DNA from: Microbacterium fluvii | Lineage (GTDB): Bacteria > Actinomycetota > Actinomycetes > Actinomycetales > Microbacteriaceae | Direction: 5' to 3' | Length of the DNA stretch: 64,000 nt | Assembly (NCBI RefSeq): GCF_025515205.1 | Contig: NZ_JAOPFX010000003.1 | Span: 248,001-312,000 of the forward strand | Part shown: positions 26,048 to 34,926 of the stretch, piece after piece | How positions within the stretch are numbered: position 1 is the stretch's first letter | Layout of the letters: each line of letters begins with the position of its first letter | Notes under the pieces: generated by a model | The model's database searches: none | What the model was told of the DNA's origin: nothing | What the model saw: only the letters and a program-made list of their open reading frames with translations | Translations under genes and position numbers: made by a program

Positions 26048-27103
26048 GTGACTCCTCCCGTGCCGCGCTCGCGCATCGCAGGCAAGCTGGGCCTGGCCGA
26101 CCGCATCTTCGCCGGCACCCGCGCGCGGGCGCTGCTCGCGGCGGTCGAAGCGGGGCTCGAGCGCGTCGACGCCTCCCTCGGCCACGAACTGCGCAGCGCC
26201 GATCCCATCGCCGATGCCGCAGGGCGCTACCTGTACGAGGCCGGCGGCAAGCGCGTGCGCCCCATGCTGGCCCTGCTCACCGCACAGCTCGGGTCGGGGG
26301 CGACCGATGAGGTCGTGCTGGCCTCGACGGCGCTGGAGATGACCCACCTCGGCTCGCTCTACCACGACGACGTGATGGATGCCGCCGACCGCCGCCGCGG
26401 AGTGCCCAGCGCCCATGCGATCTGGGGCAACAACGTCGCCATCCTCACCGGCGACCTGCTGTTCTCGCGCGCGAGCGTGATCATGTCGCGCCTGGGCGAC
26501 GGCGCGATCCGGCTCCAGGCCGACACCTTCGAGCGGCTCGTTCTCGGGCAGCTGCACGAGACGGTGGGCCCTGCCGAGGGCGCCGACCCGGTGGAGTTCT
26601 ATCTGAAGGTGCTCGCCGACAAGACGGGGTCGCTGATCGCCGCCTCCGCGCAGGCGGGCGTGATCTTCTCGGGGGCTCCCGGGGAGTACGAGAAGCCGCT
26701 CGTCGCCTTCGGCGACCGCGCCGGTGTCGCCTTCCAGCTGCTCGACGACGTCATCGACCTCTCCGACGACGCGGATGAGACCGGCAAGGTGCCGGGCACC
26801 GACCTGCGTGCCGGCGTCGTGACGATGCCCTATCTGCTGCTGGCCCGGCGCACCGACGCCGAATCCGTGGCGCTGCGCGCCCGCATCGACGACGGCGTCG
26901 CCCGCATCGCGAAGGGCGAAGACCCCTCGATCCTCGACGACGACATCGCGGCCCTGCGCGACCACGAGGCCACCGCGGCCACGCTCGCGCTCGCCGAGCA
27001 GTGGTCGCGCGACGCCATCGACGCCCTCTCGCCGCTGCCCGACGGCCCGGTGCGCGAAGCCCTCACCCGCTTCGCGCAGGCCGTGGCCGACCGCAGCAGC
27101 TGA
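26048..27103 (+). CDS. Polyprenyl diphosphate synthase
   Basis: This is a 351-residue trans-prenyl transferase. The first aspartate motif is LYHDDVMDAADRRRG and the second is QLLDDVIDLSDDADE; the substrate arginines are in GGKRVRPML. These features and the size fit long-chain synthases making the heptaprenyl-to-nonaprenyl tail used by MenA. A TAGGCT box (26035-26040) ends seven bases before the GTG, predicting a leaderless mRNA. It follows menG on the same strand after 52 bases. Chain length is set by bulky residues before the first motif and cannot be read with certainty. Confidence 0.92.
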   Translation: MTPPVPRSRIAGKLGLADRIFAGTRARALLAAVEAGLERVDASLGHELRSADPIADAAGRYLYEAGGKRVRPMLALLTAQLGSGATDEVVLASTALEMTHLGSLYHDDVMDAADRRRGVPSAHAIWGNNVAILTGDLLFSRASVIMSRLGDGAIRLQADTFERLVLGQLHETVGPAEGADPVEFYLKVLADKTGSLIAASAQAGVIFSGAPGEYEKPLVAFGDRAGVAFQLLDDVIDLSDDADETGKVPGTDLRAGVVTMPYLLLARRTDAESVALRARIDDGVARIAKGEDPSILDDDIAALRDHEATAATLALAEQWSRDAIDALSPLPDGPVREALTRFAQAVADRSS

Positions 27104-27132
27104 CGCACGAACCCACAACGCAAGGAACACCC

Positions 27133-28506
27133 ATGACCAAGCTCAGGCTGGCCATCGTCGGGGCAGGCCCCGCCGGCATCTACGCGGCCGACATCCTCCT
27201 CAAGGCCGAGCGCAAGTTCGACGTCTCGATCGACCTGTTCGAGCAATTGCCCGCCCCCTACGGCCTCGTGCGCTATGGCGTCGCCCCCGACCACCCTCGG
27301 ATCAAGGGCATCATCACGGCCTTGCGCGAAGTGCTCGACCGCGGCGACATCCGCATCTTCGGCAACGTGCTGTTCGGGCGTGACATCACCCTCGACGACC
27401 TCAAGCAGCACTATCACGCCGTGATCTTCTCGACCGGCGCCATCCGCGACGCCGACCTCGCCATCCCCGGCATCGACGCGGTGGGCTCCTACGGTGCGGC
27501 CGACTTCGTCAGCTGGTTCGACGGCCACCCCGATGTGCCGCGCGAATGGCCGCTGGATGCGGCATCCGTCGCCGTCGTCGGCAACGGCAACGTCGCCCTC
27601 GACATCTCGCGGATGCTGGCCAAGCACGCCGAAGACCTGCTGCCCACCGAGATCCCCGACAACGTGCACGAGGGCCTCGCCGCATCGAAGGTCACCGACG
27701 TGCACGTGTTCGGCCGCCGCGGCCCCGCGCAGGTGAAGTTCACGCCGCTCGAGCTGCGCGAGCTCGGCGAGCTGCGCGACGTCGACATGGTCGTCTACGA
27801 CGAGGACTTCGACTACGACGACGCCGCGAAGGCGGCGATCGCCTCGAACAAGCAGGTCATGGTGATCGACCGCGTGCTGCAGTCGTGGCGCACGCGCGCC
27901 TCGGTCAACAACGCCGGCGGCACCGCATCGCGCCGCCTGCACCTGCACTTCTGGGCGAAGCCGCTCGAGGTGCGCGTCGGCGACGACGGCCGCGTGGCGG
28001 CGCTGCGCTACGAGCGCACGGCGCCCGACGGTCAGGGCGGAGTGGTCGGCACCGGCGAGATCCGCGAGGTCGAGATCCAGGCGATCTATCGCGCCGTCGG
28101 CTACTTCGGCTCGCCGCTGCCCGGCGTTCCCTTCGACAAGCGGCACGGCGTGATCCCCAACCACGAGGGTCAGGTGCTGCAGAAGGACTCCAACGAGCGG
28201 GTGCCTGGCATCTACGCGACCGGCTGGATCAAGCGCGGGCCGGTGGGTCTGATCGGCCACACCAAGTCCGATGCGATGGAGACGATCAGCCACCTCATCA
28301 ACGACCAGGGCTCGTGGTGGAGCCCTGCCGACCCGTCGCCCGAGGCGATCCCGGCACTGCTGGCGTCGCGCGACGTGCGGTGGACCGACCTCGACGGCTG
28401 GCACCGCCTCGACGAGCACGAGATCGCCCTCGGCGAGCCGCACGGCCGGGCGCGCATCAAGGTCGTGCCGCGCGACGAGATGGTGCGCGTCTCGCGCGGC
28501 GAGTAG
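27133..28506 (+). CDS. FAD-dependent ferredoxin-NADP(+) reductase (FprA/adrenodoxin reductase type)
   Basis: This 457-residue flavoprotein has an FAD-binding motif at the N-terminus (AIVGAGPAGIYAADILL), the LFEQLPAPYGLVRYGVAPDHP segment diagnostic of the adrenodoxin-reductase group, and an NADP-binding VVGNGNVALDISRML. It transfers electrons from NADPH to ferredoxins for cytochromes P450 or other acceptors. The ATG at 27133 follows AAGGAAC. It lies 29 bases after the polyprenyl synthase and may be co-transcribed. No ferredoxin gene is in the window, so its partner is encoded elsewhere. Confidence 0.94.
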   Translation: MTKLRLAIVGAGPAGIYAADILLKAERKFDVSIDLFEQLPAPYGLVRYGVAPDHPRIKGIITALREVLDRGDIRIFGNVLFGRDITLDDLKQHYHAVIFSTGAIRDADLAIPGIDAVGSYGAADFVSWFDGHPDVPREWPLDAASVAVVGNGNVALDISRMLAKHAEDLLPTEIPDNVHEGLAASKVTDVHVFGRRGPAQVKFTPLELRELGELRDVDMVVYDEDFDYDDAAKAAIASNKQVMVIDRVLQSWRTRASVNNAGGTASRRLHLHFWAKPLEVRVGDDGRVAALRYERTAPDGQGGVVGTGEIREVEIQAIYRAVGYFGSPLPGVPFDKRHGVIPNHEGQVLQKDSNERVPGIYATGWIKRGPVGLIGHTKSDAMETISHLINDQGSWWSPADPSPEAIPALLASRDVRWTDLDGWHRLDEHEIALGEPHGRARIKVVPRDEMVRVSRGE

Positions 28507-28528
28507 CGGGCCCTCATAGGCTGAGCCC

Positions 28529-29503
28529 ATGAGCCGCTGGCAGCCCGACATCCTCGGTCCTGGCTTCGAGCAGCAGACGCTCGAGCTGGGGGAGGACGCC
28601 GAGGGGCCCGTCGTCGCGACGGTGGTGCGCAGCATCCCGAATCCCGTCATCGCGCTCACCAGACCGCTGCACGACGTCGATGTGCTGAGCGTGCACGGCT
28701 GGTCGGACTACTTCTTCCAGCCCGAGCAGGCCCATTTCTGGACGAGCCTGGGTGCGCGCTTCTACGCCCTCGACCTGCGCAAGTACGGGCGCAGCCTGCG
28801 ACCGGGGCAGACGCCGGGCTTCGTCACGAACCTCGACGACTACGACGCCGACATCGCCGCCGCGCTGACGGCGATGGGCAGGGACGCGGCGACCGGGCGG
28901 CGCCTCGTGCTGCTGGGCCATTCCACCGGCGGCCTCACGCTGTCGCTGTGGGCGGCCAGGTTCGAGCACGAAGTGCACGCGCTCGTGCTCAACAGCCCCT
29001 GGCTGGAGCTCCAGACGGGAGGCTTCGGCCGGCAAGCGCTCGCCCCGATCGTGGGGGTGCGGGCCAAGTACGATCCGCTCGGCACGCAGCCGGTCGTCGA
29101 CCTCGGCTTCTACACGCGCGCGCAGACCGAGGTCGGGGCGCTGCCGGTGCCCGGCTACCGGCAGGAGTGGCGGCCCGAGAGGGGCTTCGCCACCCACCCC
29201 GGCTGGCTCAGCGCCGTGCTGACAGGGCACGCGCAGGTCGCCGCAGGGCTCGGCATCGACGTGCCCACGCTCGTGCTGCTGTCGGCGCGCTCGACCATGG
29301 CGTTCAGCTGGGTCGATGCGATGACCTCGACCGATTCGGTGCTCGTCGTCGACGACATCGCCCGGGCCGCGACGCGCCTGGGGTCGCGCGTGACGATCGG
29401 TCGCATCGACGGCGCGATCCACGACGTGTTCCTCTCGCGGGCGGAGTCCCGCGAAGAGGCGTACGGGATGCTGCGGCAATGGCTCACCCGCTCGGCGCTG
29501 TAG
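28529..29503 (+). CDS. Alpha/beta hydrolase (serine lipase/esterase-like)
   Basis: This is a 324-residue protein of the alpha/beta-hydrolase fold. The nucleophile elbow is LLGHSTGGLTLS (serine near residue 134), an oxyanion region precedes it (DVLSVHGWSDYFFQ), and the probable catalytic histidine lies in RIDGAIHDVFLS. The W-S-D-Y-F segment resembles serine aminopeptidase S33 or lysophospholipase-like members. No signal peptide is visible, so it is cytoplasmic. A TAGGCT hexamer (28517-28522) ends six bases before the ATG, predicting a leaderless mRNA. The substrate is unknown. Confidence 0.88.
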   Translation: MSRWQPDILGPGFEQQTLELGEDAEGPVVATVVRSIPNPVIALTRPLHDVDVLSVHGWSDYFFQPEQAHFWTSLGARFYALDLRKYGRSLRPGQTPGFVTNLDDYDADIAAALTAMGRDAATGRRLVLLGHSTGGLTLSLWAARFEHEVHALVLNSPWLELQTGGFGRQALAPIVGVRAKYDPLGTQPVVDLGFYTRAQTEVGALPVPGYRQEWRPERGFATHPGWLSAVLTGHAQVAAGLGIDVPTLVLLSARSTMAFSWVDAMTSTDSVLVVDDIARAATRLGSRVTIGRIDGAIHDVFLSRAESREEAYGMLRQWLTRSAL

Positions 29504-29593
29504 CGGCGCCCGGCCGGTGAGCCAGGGGGGGGGTTTCGTCCCGGCCGACGGCGTGCCACAGTCGGTGGCATCACGTGACGGGGGGACGTCATC

Positions 29594-32440
29594 ATGCCCG
29601 GCAACAAGAGGCTTTCCGAACTCACCGACTACACGGCGGTGCTGCCCTACGCCAGCGAGCTCTTCGGCGTCTACCAGCCGCTGCTGGGGTGGAAGTCCAA
29701 GCGCATGGCAGCGAGGTTCGACGCGGGCTTCGCTCGCGACCGCCGTCGCGTCATCGATTCCCTCGCGGCACCGCTGGCGCCGCGGGCGCGGGTCACGTAC
29801 AACGAAGACGGCTACCCGAAGATCGATCTGCATGCCGCCGAGCCGGTGGGCGGGCGGACGCGGCGCTTCGACGAGCGCATCCTGCAGCTGATCGCCGATC
29901 GACTCCCGCCGTGGGAGGAGTACCGGCCGGAGGCGTTCGACGAGGTGATCACGCGAGAGGCGGTCGAGGAGCTCTTCGCCCGCGATGTCGCGCCGCTGTA
30001 CGAGGAGCTCGGCTTCAGCGCGGCGCGCGGGCAGAACGAGCAGTTCGCCGCCGTCGTGCGCACCGATCCCCGTCTCGCGCACGCGGCCCTCGAAGAGCGC
30101 CTCGCGCAGGAGTCCCGCGTCGCCGGCGCCGTGCTGCAGCTTCGAGAGGGCGGACAGATCCGGCAGCTCGAGTCGATCTTCTACGCTGTGCACGACGACG
30201 CCGAGCGCTTCGCGGCCCTCGTGCGTCTCGCCGAGGCCGCCGGCCCGCTGGAGGGTCTGTTCGGAATCGACACGCTCGATCCGCAGAGCGCCGAGCAGCT
30301 GCGCCGAGTCGCGCTGTCGCCGATCAGCGTGGTGCACCTGTTCCGCCAGTACTTCTTCGAGCTCGACAGCTTTCTGGGCACTCCGGTCGGGCACGTGTGG
30401 CTCTCGCCGGGCTCGACGGTCGAGCTGATCGAGGTGAGCACCCGCCGCACGCTGGTCGAGCGAGTGGAGGAGTTCGCGACCGAGACCACGATCAAGTCCG
30501 AGTCGGAGCGGGTGGAGGAGGACGAGCTCAGCGAGGCGGTCAAGACCGACAACAAGCAGGATGTGAAGTTCGGCGCGAGCGTCACAGCCTCGTACGCATC
30601 GATCACGGCGAACTCGAGCTTCGACTTCGCCACGACGCAGCAGACTGCGCGAGAAGAGACGCACAAGCGGATGCGGAGGCAGACCGAGAAGCTCTCGAGC
30701 GAGATCCGCAAGAACTACAAGTCGACCTTCCGCACCGTCACCGAGACCACCGACACCTCCAGCAAGCGCTACCTGCTCACCAACAGCGGGACCGACCTGG
30801 TCAACTACGAGCTGCGGCGAAAGATGCGTCAGGTCGCCGTGCAGGTGCAGGACGTCGGAACGTACCTGTGCTGGCAGACCTACGTCGATCGGCCGGGCGA
30901 GACGCTCGGTGTGGCCGAGCTGCTGCACATCGCCAAGCCGCCGGAGCTGGACGGTCTGCACGCGCCCGCCGAGGTGCCGATGCTCAAGGAGTTCCCCGAG
31001 ACCCGCCAGGTCACGATTCCGTTCATCTCGATCAACGACAGCGATGCAGACAACGAGGGGGAGGTGTATCGCGACGGCGGCGAAGTCGACGACTCGGAGT
31101 TCGCCGGAAGCTACGAGCAGATCCAGTCCGACTTCGACATGGAGTTCGTGTGCTCCCGCAGCGGATACGTGCTGGCCGATGTCGAGTTCGACGGCCTGGG
31201 CAAGCCCGTCACCGCGTCACGGAAGGGCGATATCTCCAACGCCGGTGACAAGGCGAAGTTCGTCCTCCACCTCGACTCCGTCGACTTCCAGGGGCAGAAC
31301 AGCGTGCAGGTGCAGCTCACCCTGCACTGGGCTCCCGCTCCAGGGGCCAACACCGAGGCGATCGAGGCCAACAAGAAAGCCAAGGCGGAGTTCAAGGCGA
31401 AGGAGGCCGCTGAGTACCAGAAGGCCTACCTGCAGAACGCCCGCGACCGGGTGAAGCTGACGCACGCGATAACGTCCAGGCCGAGCGAGGAGCTGCGCGA
31501 GGAAGAGCGCATCGTGGTGTATCGAAAGCTCATCCAGGAGCTGCTCACGGCCGGCGTGCCCCAGCCGGACGACCGCACGCGGCACGTCGTGGCCGAGCTG
31601 ATCAATTCCATCTTCGACGTCGACAAGATGCTCTACTTCGTCGCTCCGGAGTGGTGGCGCCCCCGGCTGCGGCGCACGAAGCAGCAGCTCGGTCCGACAC
31701 CCAGCGGCGTCGCCGCGGGGGCCGCGGGCGGAGGTGGCGCCGCCGCGACGGCGACCATCGCCTCGCTCGCGCGGGGGTTCGGCGCCGTGTCGGCCTTCGC
31801 CAAGCCCTCGCCGCTCTCGTCGAGCACCGTGGGGTGGGGCGGTGCGGGCGACGTGGGTCGCGACAACTACTTCATCACCGAGGACTCCCGTCCGGCTCGC
31901 TTCGGCAGTTCGCTGGGATGGCTGCTGCAGCTCGACGGCGACAACCTGCGCAACGCCTTCCTCAATGCGCCGTGGGTGAAGGCCGTGATCCCGATCCGCC
32001 CTGGCAAGGAGGAGGCGGCGATCAACTGGCTCACGGGCGTCGAAGGCATGAACGGCATCGGCGATGACGATCGCTACGAGACCTCCAACCCCGACGAGAA
32101 AGACATCGACGGCAACCCGCTCGACGGTCAGCCGCTGCTGGATGTGATCCACGACCTCGGTGCGAAGGTGCGCCGCAAGCACGAGGAGGCGGTGTCGAAA
32201 GGCACCTTCCCCAAGGCTTCCGAAGTCGCCGACCCTCAATTGGTCGACGAAGACAACGTCGTGACGTCGACACCGATCGATCGGGTCTACGAGCACGGGT
32301 TCTTCCCGCTTCAGGGCGGCTTCCGTGCCAACGTCTCGGACGACTACGAGGTCTTCGATCAATGGCTCGAGATCGTGCCGACCGACCAGGTGGTGCCCGT
32401 CGAGGTGAGCTACGACCCGAAGACCGGCAGACAGCTCTAG
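29594..32440 (+). CDS. Large protein of unknown function (948 residues), first gene of an accessory pair
   Basis: No family is recognised with confidence. Residues 1-265 are mixed helical. Residues 270-430 contain a strand-rich, Ser/Thr-rich stretch (alternating VTASYASITANSSFDF) bracketed by strongly charged helices, an arrangement that could form an amphipathic beta-hairpin. A conserved-looking block YELRRKMRQVAVQVQDVGTY and CWQTYVDRPG follows. Residues 592-625 form a Lys/Ala/Glu coiled coil. Residues 703-735 are a Gly/Ala-rich linker. A C-terminal domain with NAPWVKAVIPIRPGKEEAA ends the protein. There is no signal peptide. Rare codons for this genome type (ATA, AGG, AGA) occur, suggesting acquisition by transfer. 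The next gene starts two bases after the stop, so the two work together. Confidence 0.8.
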   Translation: MPGNKRLSELTDYTAVLPYASELFGVYQPLLGWKSKRMAARFDAGFARDRRRVIDSLAAPLAPRARVTYNEDGYPKIDLHAAEPVGGRTRRFDERILQLIADRLPPWEEYRPEAFDEVITREAVEELFARDVAPLYEELGFSAARGQNEQFAAVVRTDPRLAHAALEERLAQESRVAGAVLQLREGGQIRQLESIFYAVHDDAERFAALVRLAEAAGPLEGLFGIDTLDPQSAEQLRRVALSPISVVHLFRQYFFELDSFLGTPVGHVWLSPGSTVELIEVSTRRTLVERVEEFATETTIKSESERVEEDELSEAVKTDNKQDVKFGASVTASYASITANSSFDFATTQQTAREETHKRMRRQTEKLSSEIRKNYKSTFRTVTETTDTSSKRYLLTNSGTDLVNYELRRKMRQVAVQVQDVGTYLCWQTYVDRPGETLGVAELLHIAKPPELDGLHAPAEVPMLKEFPETRQVTIPFISINDSDADNEGEVYRDGGEVDDSEFAGSYEQIQSDFDMEFVCSRSGYVLADVEFDGLGKPVTASRKGDISNAGDKAKFVLHLDSVDFQGQNSVQVQLTLHWAPAPGANTEAIEANKKAKAEFKAKEAAEYQKAYLQNARDRVKLTHAITSRPSEELREEERIVVYRKLIQELLTAGVPQPDDRTRHVVAELINSIFDVDKMLYFVAPEWWRPRLRRTKQQLGPTPSGVAAGAAGGGGAAATATIASLARGFGAVSAFAKPSPLSSSTVGWGGAGDVGRDNYFITEDSRPARFGSSLGWLLQLDGDNLRNAFLNAPWVKAVIPIRPGKEEAAINWLTGVEGMNGIGDDDRYETSNPDEKDIDGNPLDGQPLLDVIHDLGAKVRRKHEEAVSKGTFPKASEVADPQLVDEDNVVTSTPIDRVYEHGFFPLQGGFRANVSDDYEVFDQWLEIVPTDQVVPVEVSYDPKTGRQL

Positions 32441-32442
32441 AG

Positions 32443-34161
32443 ATGCCCGTGCGGGTGACGGTGGGGTTGGCCGATGCGGTCGCGGTCGCCGCGGTCGGCG
32501 GGGGAACCTGGTCGGTCACCCTCTCCGACAACGGGCGGCCGGTCGCCTCCCAGCCGCCGACGCCCTACTCCGGCGCCGTGCTCACCGCGACCCTGGCAGC
32601 AGCATCCTGGTCGTCGGCGGTCATCGAAGTGAATCCGGTGCGGTATGCGCCGCTGCGTCTCACGGTGAGTGGACGCGATCAGAGCGTGTATCGAGACGAT
32701 CCGCTGTCGGTCGTGACGGCCGGCGCTGACGCGCTCGTCGTGTCGACTCGGCTTCTGCGGCTGCGCGAGAGTAGAGGCGTGCCCATCAGTCCGCAGCCCG
32801 ACCCGGGCATCCTGACCGGACCATGGCTCACGGCGTCGGGAAACCCCGCTCTGCCTTCTGTCGTGTACGGCGATCTGCGGATGCAGTCCTTCGGCGCTCT
32901 GCCGTCGCTCGAGGCGCTGAGCCCTCCCGCGGCCGGGGGCACGGTCTTCGCCGACCCGGACGCGCCCGGTTGGGGCAGGTTCAATCGGATCACCAAGACG
33001 AACCTCGACATGAACCGGGCCGGGGCGCCGCTGCTGCTCGAGTACGGCGATGTCGGCTCGTCGACATCGGGGGCGCGATTCCTCGTGGCGATCTGGGCGC
33101 CGGCGCATGACGCGCGCAAGGCGCCCACGGAGCACGACTTCGTCGCGTTCCTGCACCCGAATACGAGCAAGCCTCCCTTCCCGCCCGCCGGTCACCCCTA
33201 CCGGTCGGGCGGCTACCCCTATGGAGTGGTGCCGGTCCCGCCGCCCAAAGGCGAGCAGCCGAGCGGTCGCACCTTCCAGCCGTACGTCGAGCTCGCGATG
33301 CGCTACCTGGTCGGCTCGTGGGCGAAGTATCGGTGGCCGGGCAACTCGGCGGTCGTGGTGATGCCGATCATGCCCGGTGCCCCGCCGCTCGCCAAGGGGC
33401 AGACCGCGGGTGACGACCAGCTCGACTACGGGCGCCCTTTCCGCGATCGGAGCGGCATGTGGCGACTCGTCGAAGAGGTCAAGTTCTTCCTCCATCGCGT
33501 GCGCTACGGCCTGTCGGCCGACGCGCTGACGCGGTGGTGGGGAGCCGGATCGGGCCCCCCGGTCTCGACGACGGTGACGACGCCGATCCCGGGGACGCGA
33601 CGGATCGCCGTGGCCGCGTACAGCGCGTCGTCGGTTCAGCTCGTCCCGCTGCTGACCTCCGAGGCGCAGGGTCGCCGGTTCGATGCGGCGCTGTGGGGCC
33701 CCTCGCCCACCGTGCAGGCTGTGGCCGACCAGGCCTGGCGCGAGACGTGGGCGCTGGACCCTTTCACCAAGGCGGGGGAGTCGGTCGGCTCGGATGTGTT
33801 CGAGAAGGCACTTCTCGCGTGGCTCGGCGAGAACAACGAGCGACGCTTCGTGCTGGGGGCATCGGGCACCACCACCGCGACCGACCTCGTCACCCGCTTC
33901 CCCGCGCTGGCTGCGGCCGCGACGCGCAGGCCGGTGCTGCGCGGCAGTGATCCCTCTCGTCGCGCCGAGTTCTGGGCGGGGCCATCGAACCGCTGGGTCG
34001 CCTTCGCTGCGAGCAATCCCTATCTCACGGCAGCCGCACCGCCCACGCCTCCGACGCTGCCGACGTATCCCGCGTTTCGCGACGACGACATCCAGCACGC
34101 GTTCATGTTCGAGCTGGCGACCGGCTTCGCCTTCAACTGGACGACCGTGGGACGGCCCTGA
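32443..34161 (+). CDS. Unknown protein with possible alpha/beta-hydrolase-like core (572 residues), second gene of accessory pair
   Basis: The start is the ATG two bases after the preceding stop. Residues 1-110 are strand-rich and resemble a beta-sandwich. The middle has alternating hydrophobic strands (FVAFLHPNT, AVVVMPIMPGAP, RIAVAAYSASSVQLVPLL, FDAALWG) of an order seen in alpha/beta hydrolases. AYSAS would occupy the nucleophile-elbow position, but it lacks the usual glycines, so activity is uncertain. There is no signal peptide or membrane helix. Atypical codons such as AGT and AGA occur (near 32769). The tight coupling to the 948-residue protein suggests a shared unknown function. Confidence 0.72.
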   Translation: MPVRVTVGLADAVAVAAVGGGTWSVTLSDNGRPVASQPPTPYSGAVLTATLAAASWSSAVIEVNPVRYAPLRLTVSGRDQSVYRDDPLSVVTAGADALVVSTRLLRLRESRGVPISPQPDPGILTGPWLTASGNPALPSVVYGDLRMQSFGALPSLEALSPPAAGGTVFADPDAPGWGRFNRITKTNLDMNRAGAPLLLEYGDVGSSTSGARFLVAIWAPAHDARKAPTEHDFVAFLHPNTSKPPFPPAGHPYRSGGYPYGVVPVPPPKGEQPSGRTFQPYVELAMRYLVGSWAKYRWPGNSAVVVMPIMPGAPPLAKGQTAGDDQLDYGRPFRDRSGMWRLVEEVKFFLHRVRYGLSADALTRWWGAGSGPPVSTTVTTPIPGTRRIAVAAYSASSVQLVPLLTSEAQGRRFDAALWGPSPTVQAVADQAWRETWALDPFTKAGESVGSDVFEKALLAWLGENNERRFVLGASGTTTATDLVTRFPALAAAATRRPVLRGSDPSRRAEFWAGPSNRWVAFAASNPYLTAAAPPTPPTLPTYPAFRDDDIQHAFMFELATGFAFNWTTVGRP

Positions 34162-34174
34162 TCAGAAGCGTGCG

Positions 34175-34663
34175 TCAGCGGTAGTTGACGAACTGCAGGT
34201 CCACCTCGAGGTCGGCTGCCTTCAGCATCCGCTGCACTTCCTGCAGGTCGTCGCGCGACTTCGACTGCACGCGCAGCTCGTCACCCTGGATCTGCGACTT
34301 GACCGACTTGGGGCCCTCGTCGCGGATGAGCTTGGAGATCTTCTTCGCGTTCTCCGACGAGATGCCGTCTTTGATCGTCGAGACGATGCGGAACTCCTTG
34401 CCGCTGGCGAACGGGTCGCCCGACTCGAGGCTCTTCAGCGAGATTCCGCGCTTGATGAGCTTGGACTGGAAGACGTCGAGCACGGCCTTGGCGCGCTCCT
34501 CGGTGCTCGCCTTGATGAGCACCGACTCTCCGCTCCACTCGACCGATGCGCCGGTGCCCTTGAAGTCGTAGCGCTGCTCGATCTCTTTGCGGGCCTGATT
34601 GAGGGCGTTCTCCGCCTCCTGGTGGTCGACCTTGCTGACGATGTCGAACGAGGAATCTGCCAT
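34175..34663 (-). CDS. yajQ: YajQ family nucleotide-binding protein
   Basis: This 162-residue protein matches the UPF0234/YajQ family along its length, from [23 protein letters not shown] through ERYDFKGT-type and [17 protein letters not shown] to the QFVNYR ending. Members have two ferredoxin-like domains; some bind cyclic di-GMP and act as regulators, while others bind RNA. Which applies here is not known. A TAGACT hexamer (34670-34675) ends six bases before the ATG, predicting a leaderless mRNA. It is convergent with the unknown gene pair, 13 bases away. Confidence 0.94.
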   Translation of the reverse strand: MADSSFDIVSKVDHQEAENALNQARKEIEQRYDFKGTGASVEWSGESVLIKASTEERAKAVLDVFQSKLIKRGISLKSLESGDPFASGKEFRIVSTIKDGISSENAKKISKLIRDEGPKSVKSQIQGDELRVQSKSRDDLQEVQRMLKAADLEVDLQFVNYR

Positions 34664-34718
34664 GCCGAGAGTCTAGCCAGCCGGTGCCGCTCAGGGTGGG
34701 GCGTGCCTGCCTGACCAT

Positions 34719-34865
34719 CCGGTCGCCCTATAGTGCGACCGGCGACCCGGGTGTGTCGCACAAGTGGTGGCCTGCGCTCGCGTGAGCCGCAGATTGTGCG
34801 ACTTCGCCGCCGAGCGGGTCTCACAACCGGTCGCCCCACGGCGCGTGAGCCGCAGGTACTGCGAC
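34719..34865. repeat. Cluster of intergenic repeats upstream of yajQ and the FBP gene
   Basis: An inverted repeat CCGGTCGC / GCGACCGG (34719-34726, 34735-34742) is followed by two 22-base units that start CGTGAGCCGCAG and end TGCGAC (34781-34802 and 34844-34865, differing at three positions). CCGGTCGC appears again just before the second unit. The region has no convincing gene; a short minus-strand frame through it only reflects the repeats. Confidence 0.7.
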
Positions 34866-34926
34866 CGGCACGGCACGCGAGCCGGATCCTCTGTTCGGCC
34901 CGAACCCGCCTTCGTAGACTGGGGCG

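Noticed and set aside
29526-29534. Run of nine G bases before the unknown gene pair
   Set aside because: It lies between genes and changes no reading frame, and a single sequence cannot show phase variation.
34691-34876. Short minus-strand frame between yajQ and the FBP gene
   Set aside because: Its peptide consists of imperfect copies of the local DNA repeat and it has no ribosome-binding site.
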